Counted from the first letter of the stretch, positions 43,700 to 54,072 are shown. The stretch is 64,000 nucleotides of DNA from JAJKJG01 sp036556825 (GCA_036556825.1 DATBIR010000161.1:1-64000); one strand, 5' to 3'. Made by a program: numbers and translations. The notes: generated from the letters alone by a model not told the origin.

Positions 43700-44440
43700 T
43701 CATTCGGCCCTGGCGTTCCTGTCGGATTTGCCTGCGGAACGCGCCCCATGATTTGTGGCTTTCGCCGATGCAGGCGGGTCGGCCGGAAGCCGCATTCGGG
43801 ACGGCTTGGTCGCCCGCGTCCAGCGTGCCTGGCCCGTTCGGGCGCTGTCTCGAAGCGTCGCAACGAGCCCGTCGATGACCGGCAGCAGGCGCGCGGCGAC
43901 CACCTGATGGCCGGCAGGTGTCATGTGCAGCCCGTCGAAGCTGCGGTAGCTGCTATCATAGCATGAGCCCCCGTCGACGAACACGGCGCCGTGCTGCCGC
44001 GCCAGGGCCTGTCCGACGGCATCCCAGTCCGGGTAGAAGAAGCCGCACAGCACGACATGAACGCGCCGCGCATGCAGCCGCGACAGGATCGTCCCGATCT
44101 GGCTGACGAGCAGCATCGGCTCGGTGCGTCTCAGCATGTCGTTGAAGCCGGCCTGCACGATGGCGATCTGGATGCCCTCGGGCACGTAGCGGTCCAACCG
44201 GGTGAGAATGCCGTAGAACGTGTCGCCCGTGACGCCTGCGTTCCACACCCGGGCATCGTGCCCGGCGGCGCGCAGCAGAGCCTCGAGCCGCGCCGGGAAC
44301 GCTTGGTCGTGCGCGACGCCGAAGCCGGCGGTATTGCTGTCGCCGATCGCGACGATGCGGATGCTTTGCGGAAATGCGGCGGGCGAGGCTAGCAGCGCGC
44401 CGAACATAGGGAGACATGCGAACACGCGTCGTGGCGACAT
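43700..44440 (-). CDS. SGNH/GDSL hydrolase (TesA-like)
   Basis: A 246-residue secreted esterase. After a signal peptide (RRVFACLPMFGALLAS, cleavage near FPQ) come the block I serine in AIGDSNTAGFG, a block III asparagine in AGFNDML and the block V Asp-His pair in FDGLHMTPAGH. The family hydrolyses thioesters and lipid esters in the periplasm. The last 45 residues form a basic, low-complexity tail (TRATKPSRMRLPADPP and onward) not found in TesA. The start at 44440 is preceded by AGGGGG. Confidence 0.85.
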   Translation of the reverse strand: MSPRRVFACLPMFGALLASPAAFPQSIRIVAIGDSNTAGFGVAHDQAFPARLEALLRAAGHDARVWNAGVTGDTFYGILTRLDRYVPEGIQIAIVQAGFNDMLRRTEPMLLVSQIGTILSRLHARRVHVVLCGFFYPDWDAVGQALARQHGAVFVDGGSCYDSSYRSFDGLHMTPAGHQVVAARLLPVIDGLVATLRDSARTGQARWTRATKPSRMRLPADPPASAKATNHGARSAGKSDRNARAE

Positions 44441-44695
44441 CGCGCCCCCTGGCTTGAGCTGTTGCGGGACATCGTCCGCCTTGCGCATCCGCCGTGCGGC
44501 GCGAAACGAAAACGACGTCACCGATGCCAGATGCCCAAAGTTAGCATCGCGTGGCGGAGCGCGCCAGATGGCAAAGCTTGCGCGCGGCTCAGCGGCTTCG
44601 AGCGAACAATTCCGGATCACATCCGGGCGGAGGCCTTGGTGGCCAATCGGCGCCCACTCCGCATGACGTTTGGAGCGGGCTTTCGCCGGATCTGC

Positions 44696-45193
44696 TCAGA
44701 GCTGCAGCGCGCTGAGACCCATTTCGGCTCTGCGCCGATAGGCGGCGTGGGCTGCTCCCGGAAACGCGCGGAGCACAATGCGGTACTGGGTGTTCGCAAC
44801 ATCGGGGCAGCCGCCGGTGCGGGCTGCGTCGCCGACGTCGAGGCGCGACTCCGCGAGCGTGCGCTCCACTTCGCCCGCGAGCTCGGGGTCGGGCGCGCCC
44901 CCGATCCCTCCTGCCTTAAGCGCCGGCAGGTCTCTCTCCAACGCATTGGACGTCGTATCGAATGAGGTACCCTCCGGGCTTGTGGCGCAACGGCCCTGGT
45001 TGAGACGCGCGGCGTAGACCCGGGCCTGCTCCCTGAGCCGGTTGGTCTGATCGATCGGCGCCGGTACGGCACTGGCTTGCGCTGCCTCGCCGGAGGCGAT
45101 TTTGGCGCTGCTTGTGCCCGATTGCACGGACTGGCAGGCCTGCAGCATGCCCGCCGCGAGCACAAGGATGCCTGTTGCGATGGGCAATCGCAT
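44696..45193 (-). CDS. Putative lipoprotein of unknown function
   Basis: A 165-residue protein with a lipoprotein-like signal (MRLPIATGILVLAAGMLQAC; Cys 20 would be lipidated, although Q at -2 is unusual). The mature part is helical and contains two further cysteines that could pair. I do not recognise a domain. A good GGAGG stands 7 bases before the ATG. It is divergent from DUF1993. Confidence 0.65.
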   Translation of the reverse strand: MRLPIATGILVLAAGMLQACQSVQSGTSSAKIASGEAAQASAVPAPIDQTNRLREQARVYAARLNQGRCATSPEGTSFDTTSNALERDLPALKAGGIGGAPDPELAGEVERTLAESRLDVGDAARTGGCPDVANTQYRIVLRAFPGAAHAAYRRRAEMGLSALQL

Positions 45194-45443
45194 GAAAAAA
45201 CCTCCGCATGTGGGTCAGGAATTGTCGCCGAATCAGTCGTTGCAGATGCCGTGCACGATGTCGCGCGGAACTGCAACGCCCCCCCACCGCATCGAAGGCC
45301 TGATGCTGCAGCGGCCAAGTTCCATTCCCGATCGGGTTTCCGCCCCTTGCTCGTCCGGGCAAAGCGCCGCCTGGTTGATCTGCCAAGGTCGGGCGGGCAA
45401 TGTGGCCGCCGGCGCGAGGGTCGCAATGCCAGGGAGGACGTTC

Positions 45444-45974
45444 ATGCCGGTTTCGTTGTACGATGCTTCGGTTCCCGTGATGCTGCAGATGCTCGGTGCC
45501 TTGTCGGGCGTGATCGACAAGGCGGCGGCGCATTGTGCGGACAGAAAGGTCGAGCCGGCGGCCCTGCTCACCGCGCGCCTTTATCCGAATATGTACATGT
45601 TCCAGAAGCAGGTGCAGGTGGCGTGCGACTGGGCGCGCAACACCGCCGGCCGTCTCGCCGGCATCGACATCCCCAAGACGGCGGATGACGAGACATCATT
45701 CGACGATCTAAAGAGCCGCATCTCGCGCGCGGTCGAGTTCCTGAAATCCGTCGATGCGGCCGCGGTCGATGCCGGTGCGGACCGGGACATCAGATGGGCG
45801 GCGGGGCCGAACACCCGTGAAATGAATGGCGCCGACTTCGTCCTGCATCAGGCACTGCCGCAGTTCTTCTTTCACGTCACGACAGCTTACGACATCCTGC
45901 GGCACAACGGTGTCGAGCTCGCGAAGCGCGATTTCATGGGCCAGGTTCCCCGTATGCGGACCATCTCCGCATAA
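45444..45974 (+). CDS. DUF1993 family protein
   Basis: A 176-residue protein matching DUF1993 along its length: YDASVPVMLQMLGALSGVIDKA at the start, ARLYPNMYMFQKQVQ in the middle and QFFFHVTTAYDILRHNGV near the end. The fold is a DinB-like helical bundle; members have no proven activity. The ATG is 6 bases after GGGAGG. It converges with the ECF sigma gene. Confidence 0.88.
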   Translation: MPVSLYDASVPVMLQMLGALSGVIDKAAAHCADRKVEPAALLTARLYPNMYMFQKQVQVACDWARNTAGRLAGIDIPKTADDETSFDDLKSRISRAVEFLKSVDAAAVDAGADRDIRWAAGPNTREMNGADFVLHQALPQFFFHVTTAYDILRHNGVELAKRDFMGQVPRMRTISA

Positions 45975-46053
45975 GCGGTGCCTCGCCCATGGCCCGCCTT
46001 CGCCGGCGCTGACGTTGCGGGGACCGGCCGGGAAGCGCGGGACGCCTAGGGGA

Positions 46054-46596
46054 TCAGACGGCGACCTCGTGGATCGAAGCGATCGGCATAGGCTCGGTCG
46101 CAAAGCTGTCCGTCCTCGAGATCCCGAGCACCGCCGCCAACCGCGTGCGCGCACGGTTGACGCGGCTCTTCATGGTTCCGAGCGAGGTCCTGCAGATCGC
46201 GGCGGCCTCCTGGTAGGTGCGCCCTTCCGCGCCGATCAGCATGATGGCCTGACGCTGGCGCGGCGGCAGCTTCGCTACCGCGTCCAGCACGTCGCGGTAG
46301 TCGAGCCGCACGCCCTGCTCCGGCGCCACGGCGACTTTGGCGGCGATCTGCCCGTCGGGATCTTCCTTTTCCCGGCGGCGCTTGCGATAGCCGGTGTAGA
46401 ACTGGTTGCGCAGAATGGTGGACAGCCATGCCTGCAGGTTGGTGCCGCGTTCGAAGCGGTCCATATGCGTCAGCGCCCGCAGCAGCGTCTCCTGAACGAG
46501 ATCTTCGGCTTTCTCGCGATCCGCCGTGAGCGACACGGCGAAGGCGCGCAAATGCGGAACTGAACCCAACAAATCGGCTTGCAGAGAACTGTCCAT
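46054..46596 (-). CDS. ECF sigma factor, EcfG-like
   Basis: A 180-residue RNA polymerase sigma factor of the extracytoplasmic-function group. Region 2 reads AEDLVQETLLRALTHMDRF and AWLSTILRNQFYTGYRKRR, and region 4 LPPRQRQAIMLIGAEG and SLGTMKSRVNRAR. This text resembles the alphaproteobacterial EcfG (ECF15) family that runs the general stress response. The usual neighbours NepR and PhyR are absent, so this may be an extra EcfG-type copy. The start at 46596 aligns with the family. Confidence 0.88.
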   Translation of the reverse strand: MDSSLQADLLGSVPHLRAFAVSLTADREKAEDLVQETLLRALTHMDRFERGTNLQAWLSTILRNQFYTGYRKRRREKEDPDGQIAAKVAVAPEQGVRLDYRDVLDAVAKLPPRQRQAIMLIGAEGRTYQEAAAICRTSLGTMKSRVNRARTRLAAVLGISRTDSFATEPMPIASIHEVAV

Positions 46597-47135
46597 GCGA
46601 AAGGCCTCATAAGAAAAGCAGACCGGCACCGCCTGGGGGCGGATACGCGTCGAGATGGCAAACTGTGTCGTTGTGCCTCCCGCCGGGGAGGGTAGGCGGG
46701 AGGCACGGCGAGAGGAGAAGCAGATGATGCCATGACGGGCACCGAACACGGGCCTTGCCGGATTCGGTGGCGCAAAACGCCAACGGGCGGCTTGCATGCG
46801 TCAACAGCAGCGCGACTCATTTGTTCCCGCTGTTTGGACAAAAACGCGGCAGTATAAACCAGGTTAAAGAGTTGCTTTAACACATGTTATTCGGCTGCGA
46901 CTGCCGCTGTTGAGCAGAAGCCGAAGGGCTGGTCGCGCGTTTGCACTGGGGCGCGCGCGGCATCGGTCTGACGCTGAAAAAAGCGCCCCGGTCGATCCGG
47001 CCCGACACCAGACCCGCGCCCCTCGGGCGAGCGGGGCGCATCGGTCATCTTCAAGGCGAACCCGTCCCGCTGTAACATGCGCGCTACACGGCCCCAGCGC
47101 GGGCATCAGCCGGACATGCGCGGGAGGACAATCGG
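46597..47135. other. Divergent control region between ECF sigma and OCD genes
   Basis: This 539-bp stretch has no gene I can support. For the sigma gene it contains, on the minus strand, GGAAC (46827-46823), 16 bases, then TGTT, one base off the EcfG-type promoter pattern GGAAC-N16-CGTT. Further on is the perfect dyad GTTAAAG-AGTTG-CTTTAAC (46863-46881). The rest, up to the GGGAGG before the ornithine cyclodeaminase-like gene, shows nothing distinct. Confidence 0.5.
46863..46881. promoter_or_regulatory. Perfect 7-bp inverted repeat
   Basis: GTTAAAG and CTTTAAC flank a 5-base spacer in an A/T-rich patch, about 270 bases from both the sigma-factor and the cyclodeaminase starts. Its size and symmetry fit a dimeric repressor site; the target gene is not clear. 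Confidence 0.4.
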
Positions 47136-48206
47136 GTGACGTTGATCCTGTCGAATGCCGACGTCGAGAACCTGCTCACGATGGGCGACTGCATCGAGAG
47201 CTTCGAAACGGCGTATGTAGCGCTTGCCGAGGGCCGGGCTCTGACGCGCACCCGCTCCGACTGCATCGTCCCGACCGGGCGTGACGATGCGCTCTACAGC
47301 CTGAAATCGATGGACGGGGTGATCCCGGAACTCGGGGTCGGTGCCGTGCGCATCGATTCCGACATCGTCACCTGGCCGAGGCAGGGCGACAACGTCCGCC
47401 GCGTCAAGGTGCCTGCCGCGAACGGCCGCTATGTCGGGCTCGTGCTGCTCTTCTCCACCGAGACCGGCGAGCCTCTCGCGATCATGCCCGACGGCGTCAT
47501 GCAGCGCATGCGCGTCGGCGCCACGAGCGGGCTCGGGGCCAAGCACCTTGCGCGAAAGGACGCCGCCACCATCGGGCTCCTCGGCTCGGGATGGCAGGCG
47601 GGAGCCCAGGTGATGGCGGTCTGCGCTGTCCGCACCATCGAATCGATCCGCTGCTTCAGCCCGACGCGGGCGAACCGGGAGGCTTTCGCAGCCGAGATGC
47701 GGGCCCGCATCGGCGTGCCGGTCGCGCCGGTCGACAGCGCCGAGGATGCGGTGCGAGGCGCCGATATTGTGCTGTGCGCCACCAACGCGATCGACAACGT
47801 CTTCTTCAAGCGCTGGATCGAGCCCGGCATGCACCTCTCCGCCATCAAGCCGGCCGAGATCGAGGCGCAGGCCATCCGGCGTGCCGAGCGCGTGGTCATC
47901 CACACGGCCGACACCAAGCCGATTCATGTGATGGCGGCCGGCGTGACGGCGCCCGACGCGAGCGCCGGAAAAGGCTGGGCTTCGACCGAGCAGGTCGACC
48001 TGAAACAGTTCCCGACGCTGCCCGATCTGATCGCCGGGCGCGTTCCCGGCCGAGCCTCCGACCACGACGTCACCTGCTTCGTCAACAACCTCGGTCTCGG
48101 CTTCCAGTTCGCCGCCGCGGGCGCGCTCGTCGTGGCCAACGCGAAGAAGCGCGGCATCGGCCGCGAGCTGCCGACCGACTGGTTCACGCAAGATGTGCAT
48201 CCGTGA
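47136..48206 (+). CDS. Ornithine cyclodeaminase/mu-crystallin family protein
   Basis: A 356-residue NAD(P)-binding enzyme. SLKSMDGVIPE and RRVKVPAANGRYVGLVLL form the substrate domain. RMRVGATSGLGAKHLARKD precedes the Rossmann motif GLLGSGWQAGAQ (about residue 148), then VLCATNA. Members deaminate ornithine, reduce cyclic imines or dehydrogenate opine-like amino acids; the substrate cannot be fixed by eye. It starts with GTG after a GGAGG. A TctC receptor gene follows after 32 bp, suggesting that the substrate or product is handled by a TTT system. Confidence 0.9.
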   Translation: MTLILSNADVENLLTMGDCIESFETAYVALAEGRALTRTRSDCIVPTGRDDALYSLKSMDGVIPELGVGAVRIDSDIVTWPRQGDNVRRVKVPAANGRYVGLVLLFSTETGEPLAIMPDGVMQRMRVGATSGLGAKHLARKDAATIGLLGSGWQAGAQVMAVCAVRTIESIRCFSPTRANREAFAAEMRARIGVPVAPVDSAEDAVRGADIVLCATNAIDNVFFKRWIEPGMHLSAIKPAEIEAQAIRRAERVVIHTADTKPIHVMAAGVTAPDASAGKGWASTEQVDLKQFPTLPDLIAGRVPGRASDHDVTCFVNNLGLGFQFAAAGALVVANAKKRGIGRELPTDWFTQDVHP

Positions 48207-48238
48207 TCGCACACAGCCGGAGGACAAAGGGAGGACCC

Positions 48239-49270
48239 ATGACACGCACCGGTCTTTGCATCGCCCTGGTCACGCTGCTGGCGGGCACCGCGCCCACGGG
48301 ACAACCCGCGGCGGCGCAGCCGGTCGCGGATTTTTATAAGGGCAAGCAGGTCAGCGTCCTGATCGGCTTCGGCCCGGGCGGCGCCAACGACGCCTGGGCG
48401 CGGGCGCTCGCACGCCACATGGGCAAGCACATCCCCGGCCATCCGACCCTCGTGCCGCAGAACATGCCCGGCGCCGGCACTCTCAAGCTCGCCAACCATC
48501 TCTACAACGTCGCCGCCAAGGACGGCACCGTGTTCGGCCTGATCAACAGGGGCATCCCGCTCGAGCCGCTGCTCGGCGGCGACGCCCAGTTCGATCCGTT
48601 GCAGATGACCTGGATCGGCAGTCCCGACAAGGACACCACCGTGTGCGCGGCGCGCAAGGACGCGCAGGTGCAGACGATGCAGGACCTGTTCGCGAAAGAG
48701 CTCGTGGTCGGCGCCACCGGCTCGGGCGCGGACACCGCCATCTACCCGGAATTCCTGGCCGAGTTCCTCGGCATGAAATTCCGTACCATCAAAGGCTATC
48801 CCGGCTCGAACGAGATCGTCCTGGCCATGGAGCGCGGCGAAGTGCAAGGCATCTGCGTCGCCTACGAATCGCTGGCGCGCCAGCGGCTGGCGCGCGACGG
48901 GCAGATCAACATCCTGTTCCAGGCTGCCTTGCAGAAGGACCCCGGCATTCCCGGCGACATTCCCCTGGCGCTGGAACTCGCCAGGAGCGACGCCGAGCGC
49001 AAGGCGCTCGAGCTATTTCTGACGCGGGTCGCGCTCGGCCGCCCATTCGTCGCCCCGCCGGGCCTCGCGCCTGAGCGCGCCGCCGCCTTGCGCGCCGCCT
49101 TCCTGGCGACCATGGCGGATCCCGACTTCGTCGAGGAGACGAAAAAGCTGCGTCTGGCGGTGGATCCCATTCCCGGCGAGACGCTCGCCCGGACCCTCAC
49201 CGAGATCTACAGGACGCCGAAGGAGGTGGTCGCACGCGTCGCCGAAACGCTCGGGCGCGTGAGCAAGTAG
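48239..49270 (+). CDS. TctC/Bug-family tripartite tricarboxylate receptor
   Basis: A 343-residue exported receptor with an N-terminal signal (MTRTGLCIALVTLLAGTAPT, cleavage near AAAQP). The mature start DFYKGKQVSVLIGFGPGGAN is the typical TctC beta-strand and glycine loop. The remainder (VPQNMPGAGTLKLANHL, VVGATGSGADTA) is the branch of TctC with a longer, less conserved ligand site. It is preceded by GGGAGG. It follows the cyclodeaminase-like gene and has no tctAB partner here, making it the second orphan receptor of the window. Confidence 0.92.
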   Translation: MTRTGLCIALVTLLAGTAPTGQPAAAQPVADFYKGKQVSVLIGFGPGGANDAWARALARHMGKHIPGHPTLVPQNMPGAGTLKLANHLYNVAAKDGTVFGLINRGIPLEPLLGGDAQFDPLQMTWIGSPDKDTTVCAARKDAQVQTMQDLFAKELVVGATGSGADTAIYPEFLAEFLGMKFRTIKGYPGSNEIVLAMERGEVQGICVAYESLARQRLARDGQINILFQAALQKDPGIPGDIPLALELARSDAERKALELFLTRVALGRPFVAPPGLAPERAAALRAAFLATMADPDFVEETKKLRLAVDPIPGETLARTLTEIYRTPKEVVARVAETLGRVSK

Positions 49271-49350
49271 GTGTTCCGCGAAGGATGCTGTGTGAATGCG
49301 AATCCGTCGAAATCGGCGTAGGATGGCGGCTCGCAGCGGAGGGCTTCGTC

Positions 49351-49557
49351 ATGTCGGGCCATGCGATACATATCAAGATAGATGGCCGCACCTATTCGGG
49401 GACCTACACGGTGGACCGGCAGGTTCTCACGGTCACCACCAGCTACGGCAGGAAGGCAGCCCACATCGGCTCCAAGGTCTCACATGCGGCCCTTGCCGAT
49501 CAGCTTCTGCACGAGCTGGTGCGCGAGGAGAAGGGCCGCAAAGGGTCGACGATCTGA
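49351..49557 (+). CDS. Small conserved-looking protein of unknown function
   Basis: A 68-residue protein: SGHAIHIKIDGRTYSGTYTV, a central VTTSYGRKAAHIGSK, and an acidic-basic helix at the end. Small proteins of this pattern are common in Bradyrhizobium-like genomes, but I know of no function. The start is set by GGAGGG 7 bases before the ATG at 49351; the longer frame starts without a site. Confidence 0.6.
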   Translation: MSGHAIHIKIDGRTYSGTYTVDRQVLTVTTSYGRKAAHIGSKVSHAALADQLLHELVREEKGRKGSTI

Positions 49558-49684
49558 CGCCGCATCGCTTTGTCCCTTTCCAGATTGCCTCCGCCGCACG
49601 GAGCTTCTGCCGGCCAGAAAAACGGGTATCCTCCGGCAGGACGCAGCGCCGCGTCTTTGCGCGGCTGCGCCGGTGGAGATCCGC

Positions 49685-49933
49685 ATGCTGAAGGCAAGGC
49701 CGGTGGCGATCGCCCAGATCTACGTGCCGGTGAAGCGCCGCTCGACGCTCGACGCGGCCAAAGTCGAGAAGATCGCCGAGAGCATGCTCGACAGCGGGCA
49801 GACGACGCCCATCCTGGTGCGTGAGGACGGTGGGCGCTTCGTGCTGGTCGAGGGCCTGCACCGCCTTGAGGCGTGCAAGTCGCTGGGCGAGGACACCATC
49901 CAGGCGTTCCTCGTCCAGGCACGACGTCACTGA
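49685..49933 (+). CDS. Mini ParB/Srx-type domain protein
   Basis: An 82-residue protein made of one ParB N-terminal-like domain: QIYVPVKRRSTLDAAKVEKI, LDSGQTTPILVRED and the GxxR-like VEGLHRLEACKSLGE with the core (E)GLHRL in place of GERR. It lacks the helix-turn-helix of chromosomal ParB, so it is not a partition protein; small proteins of this kind may bind CTP or nucleotides. GGAG lies 6 bases before the ATG. It lies 16 bases before the threonine synthase-like gene. Confidence 0.72.
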   Translation: MLKARPVAIAQIYVPVKRRSTLDAAKVEKIAESMLDSGQTTPILVREDGGRFVLVEGLHRLEACKSLGEDTIQAFLVQARRH

Positions 49934-49949
49934 CGGAAGCAGGCGACGC

Positions 49950-51200
<1,251 letters not shown>

Positions 51201-51213
51201 CTCATCTTGCTGC

Positions 51214-53925
51214 TCACGATGACGGGCCGGTGCGTGCCGCGAGCAGCTTCTGGTAGGTCAGCCCGATGCCGACCAGCGCCAGGCCGAGGCCTATGAAGGA
51301 CAGCGCCCGCGTGAGGCCCTGCAGGTGCGCGAGGTCGACGACGAATACCTTCACCACTGCCGCGGTGATGTATCCTGCCGAGATCAGGCGCGCGAGCCGC
51401 AGGTTCCAGATCAGCCCCACCGCGAGGATGGCGACTCCGATCAGCAGGAGCGCGACGGAATAGGTCCACAGCTCGGCTTGTCCGGTGTCCAGCGTGAGGG
51501 CGACGACCGGCCCCTGAAACGCGCGCCGGATGGCGATGATCGTGTAGAGAAGGTGCAGCGCGAGACCGAGGCCGGCGGCTGACACGACGTACCAGCGCGG
51601 GCGCGTGCGTCGTGCCGCCGCCGCCAGCGCTGCGGCGAGGACCGCCGGCAGAAGATAGGCCGGCAGCAGCGAATTGACGAAAGCCTCACCCGCAACCGGT
51701 TCACCCGTGAGCAGGGGATTTTCGACGAGCGCGAGCCCGGGGGCGCTGACGAGCAGGGCGAGTGCGCCGAAGATCAGCGAGGCGATGCGGTAGACGATGT
51801 CGGGCCGCGCCGCGTCGGTGCGCACCATCACGATCGAGAAGGCGAGGCTTGTGGTCGCGAACAGACCCATTTCAAGATGCCCGGATTGCGCCGCGAACGC
51901 GTCGCCTCCGTGGATCCAGTGTCTGATCTCGAAGAACATCAGAAGCGCGGCGAACAGGATCGCGACGCTCTCGACGAGCCTGACGAGACGGTCGCGCCCG
52001 GCGCGTTCCAGGATGCGGCTGGCGGCGTAGAAGGCGAGCGCCGGGACGCCGTAGCCCCACAGGAACCAGTTGACGATCGGCGTGTCGCCGGCCGGGCCGC
52101 GCACGATGGCCGGATCCCACACGATGCGGCCGACGACGACGAGGGCGACAGCGCCGACCGCATATCTGAGGCTCGGAATGGCAGCACGTTCCGCGACCCA
52201 GGCGGTGCCGAGCGCGGTCAGCGCGAACGCCACCGTCAGCATGCCCTGCTCGAGTGCGAAGGTGAGGCCGGCGGCAAGGCCGCCGACCGCCGCCGCGGCG
52301 GTGGCGCCGACCGCCAGGCGGACTGTGTCACCGCACTCCTCGCGGCGCAGCCACCCCGCCGCCATGACGAAGGCGAGCGCAACGAGACCCGCTGCGACCG
52401 CGAACGAGACGCTGCGCTCCAGATGCGCGACGCGCCAATAGGCGGCGATCAGCGCGGCGAGTGGCGTCAGCGTCGCGGCCGCGCACAGCCACGCGGCGGC
52501 TTGAAAGCGCAAGGCGTCGACGCGCGCGATGCGCCACAGGCTGGCGGCTGCAATCATCGCCGGCAGCGCCGCCGCGAAGGACAGATAGAGCTGCAGCGCT
52601 TCCGGCCGGGGCGCTGCGCCGATTGCGTCCGGGACGACGGAATACGGCGCCGCGGCGATCTCGTGCGCCAGCGGCCACACGATCAACGTGCTGGCGGTCA
52701 CGACGCCGGCCCACAGGGCACTCGGGGCAACAGCCGGATAGCGCACCGCAAGGGCGAGCAGAAGCAACGCCAGGATCGCGGCATAGGCAGGCCGCGCCAC
52801 CGCGTCGGGCGAGGCGACCGCCACGACCCCGAGCACGGCGAAAGCCAGCAATACGGCATTGGCGAGCCACTCGGTCTCGGGGCCCGCGTCGCCATCGTCA
52901 ACATTGCGGTACGGATCGACCACCAGGAAGACGCCGGCGAGCGCCATCTGCACGAGCACGTGCAGCATCACCGGCACCACGTCCGAGAAGGGCGTGGCCA
53001 GCAGCACGAGCGTCCAGGTAATCGCTCCCACCGCGCCGGCGAGCGCGAGCCAGCGCCAGAGCTTGAGCCGTGCGACGCCGTATGCGGCGGCGGCGACGAA
53101 AGCGAGGTAGATCACGAGCGCCCACAGATTGGGCTTTGTGGTCGCCACGAGAGAGGGGCTGACGAAGGCGGCGAGCAGGCCCAGCGCCGCCAGGGCCGGC
53201 CCGTGCAGGGCGGAGGCGATCATCGTCAGGAGGGAGACTGCGCCGAGCAGGACGAAAGCCGCCGCCGGTCCGATCATGTCGTAGAGCGCGTAGGCGGCGT
53301 AGATGGTGGCGAAGGCGGTGGATGTTCCGGCTGCGGTCAGCACGCCGGGCACATGGGCCGATGGGATCGCCGCGACCGGCGACGCCACTTCGCGGCGGCG
53401 CATCCATTCACCGGCGGCCAGAAGCGCGAACGAGAACAGCGCGCCGGCGGCGATGCGGGCGGACGGGCCGAGCAGGCCCTGCTCGATCGAGTAGCGCACG
53501 AGAAACAGCCCGCCGAGCGCGAGCGCGACGCCGCCCACCCACACCGTCCAGCGCGTGCCGATCGTCTCTTCCACATCCGGGCGGGGCTGGACGGTGTGGG
53601 CTGGCGCGACCGATGCTGCAGATGGAACCGGCGGGACGGATGAGGCCGCAGGCGCAACAGGTTCGGTCGCTGGCGCGGCGGGGGCCTCCTCGCGCAGCTG
53701 TTCGGGCGCAACAGGCTGCGGCCCGTCCTGGGTGGGCTCGGCCTCGCTCACGCCCGCTGCAGCGCCTCGCGACTGTTCCTCGAGAATGGCAAGACGCATG
53801 GCGAGTCCGGCGATTTGCGCCTGCAACACTCTTGCATGCCAGCGCTGCTTCAGCGCCATGAAAAAGCCCGCGACGGCGCAAACCGGAATCGCCAGCGCCA
53901 GCAGGACCAACATCACGAATTCCAT
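51214..53925 (-). CDS. DUF2339 family large membrane protein
   Basis: A 903-residue protein. The N-terminus has one helix (VMLVLLALAIPVCAVAGFFM), a cytosolic or periplasmic Pro/Ala/Glu-rich region to about 140 with VEETIGTRWTVWVGG, then about two dozen transmembrane helices to the end. The GTRWTVWVGGVALALGGLF entry and the full-length helix bundle match DUF2339, a family of unknown function that is widespread in Proteobacteria. Two inverted-repeat operators lie upstream at 54028-54072. The end is 13 bp from the convergent threonine synthase-like gene. Confidence 0.85.
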   Translation of the reverse strand: MEFVMLVLLALAIPVCAVAGFFMALKQRWHARVLQAQIAGLAMRLAILEEQSRGAAAGVSEAEPTQDGPQPVAPEQLREEAPAAPATEPVAPAASSVPPVPSAASVAPAHTVQPRPDVEETIGTRWTVWVGGVALALGGLFLVRYSIEQGLLGPSARIAAGALFSFALLAAGEWMRRREVASPVAAIPSAHVPGVLTAAGTSTAFATIYAAYALYDMIGPAAAFVLLGAVSLLTMIASALHGPALAALGLLAAFVSPSLVATTKPNLWALVIYLAFVAAAAYGVARLKLWRWLALAGAVGAITWTLVLLATPFSDVVPVMLHVLVQMALAGVFLVVDPYRNVDDGDAGPETEWLANAVLLAFAVLGVVAVASPDAVARPAYAAILALLLLALAVRYPAVAPSALWAGVVTASTLIVWPLAHEIAAAPYSVVPDAIGAAPRPEALQLYLSFAAALPAMIAAASLWRIARVDALRFQAAAWLCAAATLTPLAALIAAYWRVAHLERSVSFAVAAGLVALAFVMAAGWLRREECGDTVRLAVGATAAAAVGGLAAGLTFALEQGMLTVAFALTALGTAWVAERAAIPSLRYAVGAVALVVVGRIVWDPAIVRGPAGDTPIVNWFLWGYGVPALAFYAASRILERAGRDRLVRLVESVAILFAALLMFFEIRHWIHGGDAFAAQSGHLEMGLFATTSLAFSIVMVRTDAARPDIVYRIASLIFGALALLVSAPGLALVENPLLTGEPVAGEAFVNSLLPAYLLPAVLAAALAAAARRTRPRWYVVSAAGLGLALHLLYTIIAIRRAFQGPVVALTLDTGQAELWTYSVALLLIGVAILAVGLIWNLRLARLISAGYITAAVVKVFVVDLAHLQGLTRALSFIGLGLALVGIGLTYQKLLAARTGPSS

Positions 53926-54027
53926 GTCGCGCTCCTGTCTTCGCGCACCTCATCGCGCGCCGGGCCGCGTGACGCATGCGTCGTGCCTGCTCGCGGCCGC
54001 ACGGCCCAGCGTGCGTCATGCCGGTTA

Positions 54028-54072
54028 TTGAACACCGTTCAAAAAGGACGTTACACAATTTCTGAACGGTGT
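54028..54072. promoter_or_regulatory. Two TetR-like operators before the DUF2339 gene
   Basis: The plus strand holds the perfect dyad TTGAAC-ACC-GTTCAA (54028-54042). About 20 bases on, TGAACGGTGT (54063-54072) is the exact reverse complement of ACACCGTTCA (54032-54041). On the minus strand, TTGCAC (near 54075) and TAACGT 17 bases later could form a weak -35/-10 between the two sites. The 15-bp GAAC-GTTC pattern suits TetR-family repressors, but there is no TetR gene in the window. Confidence 0.6.
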
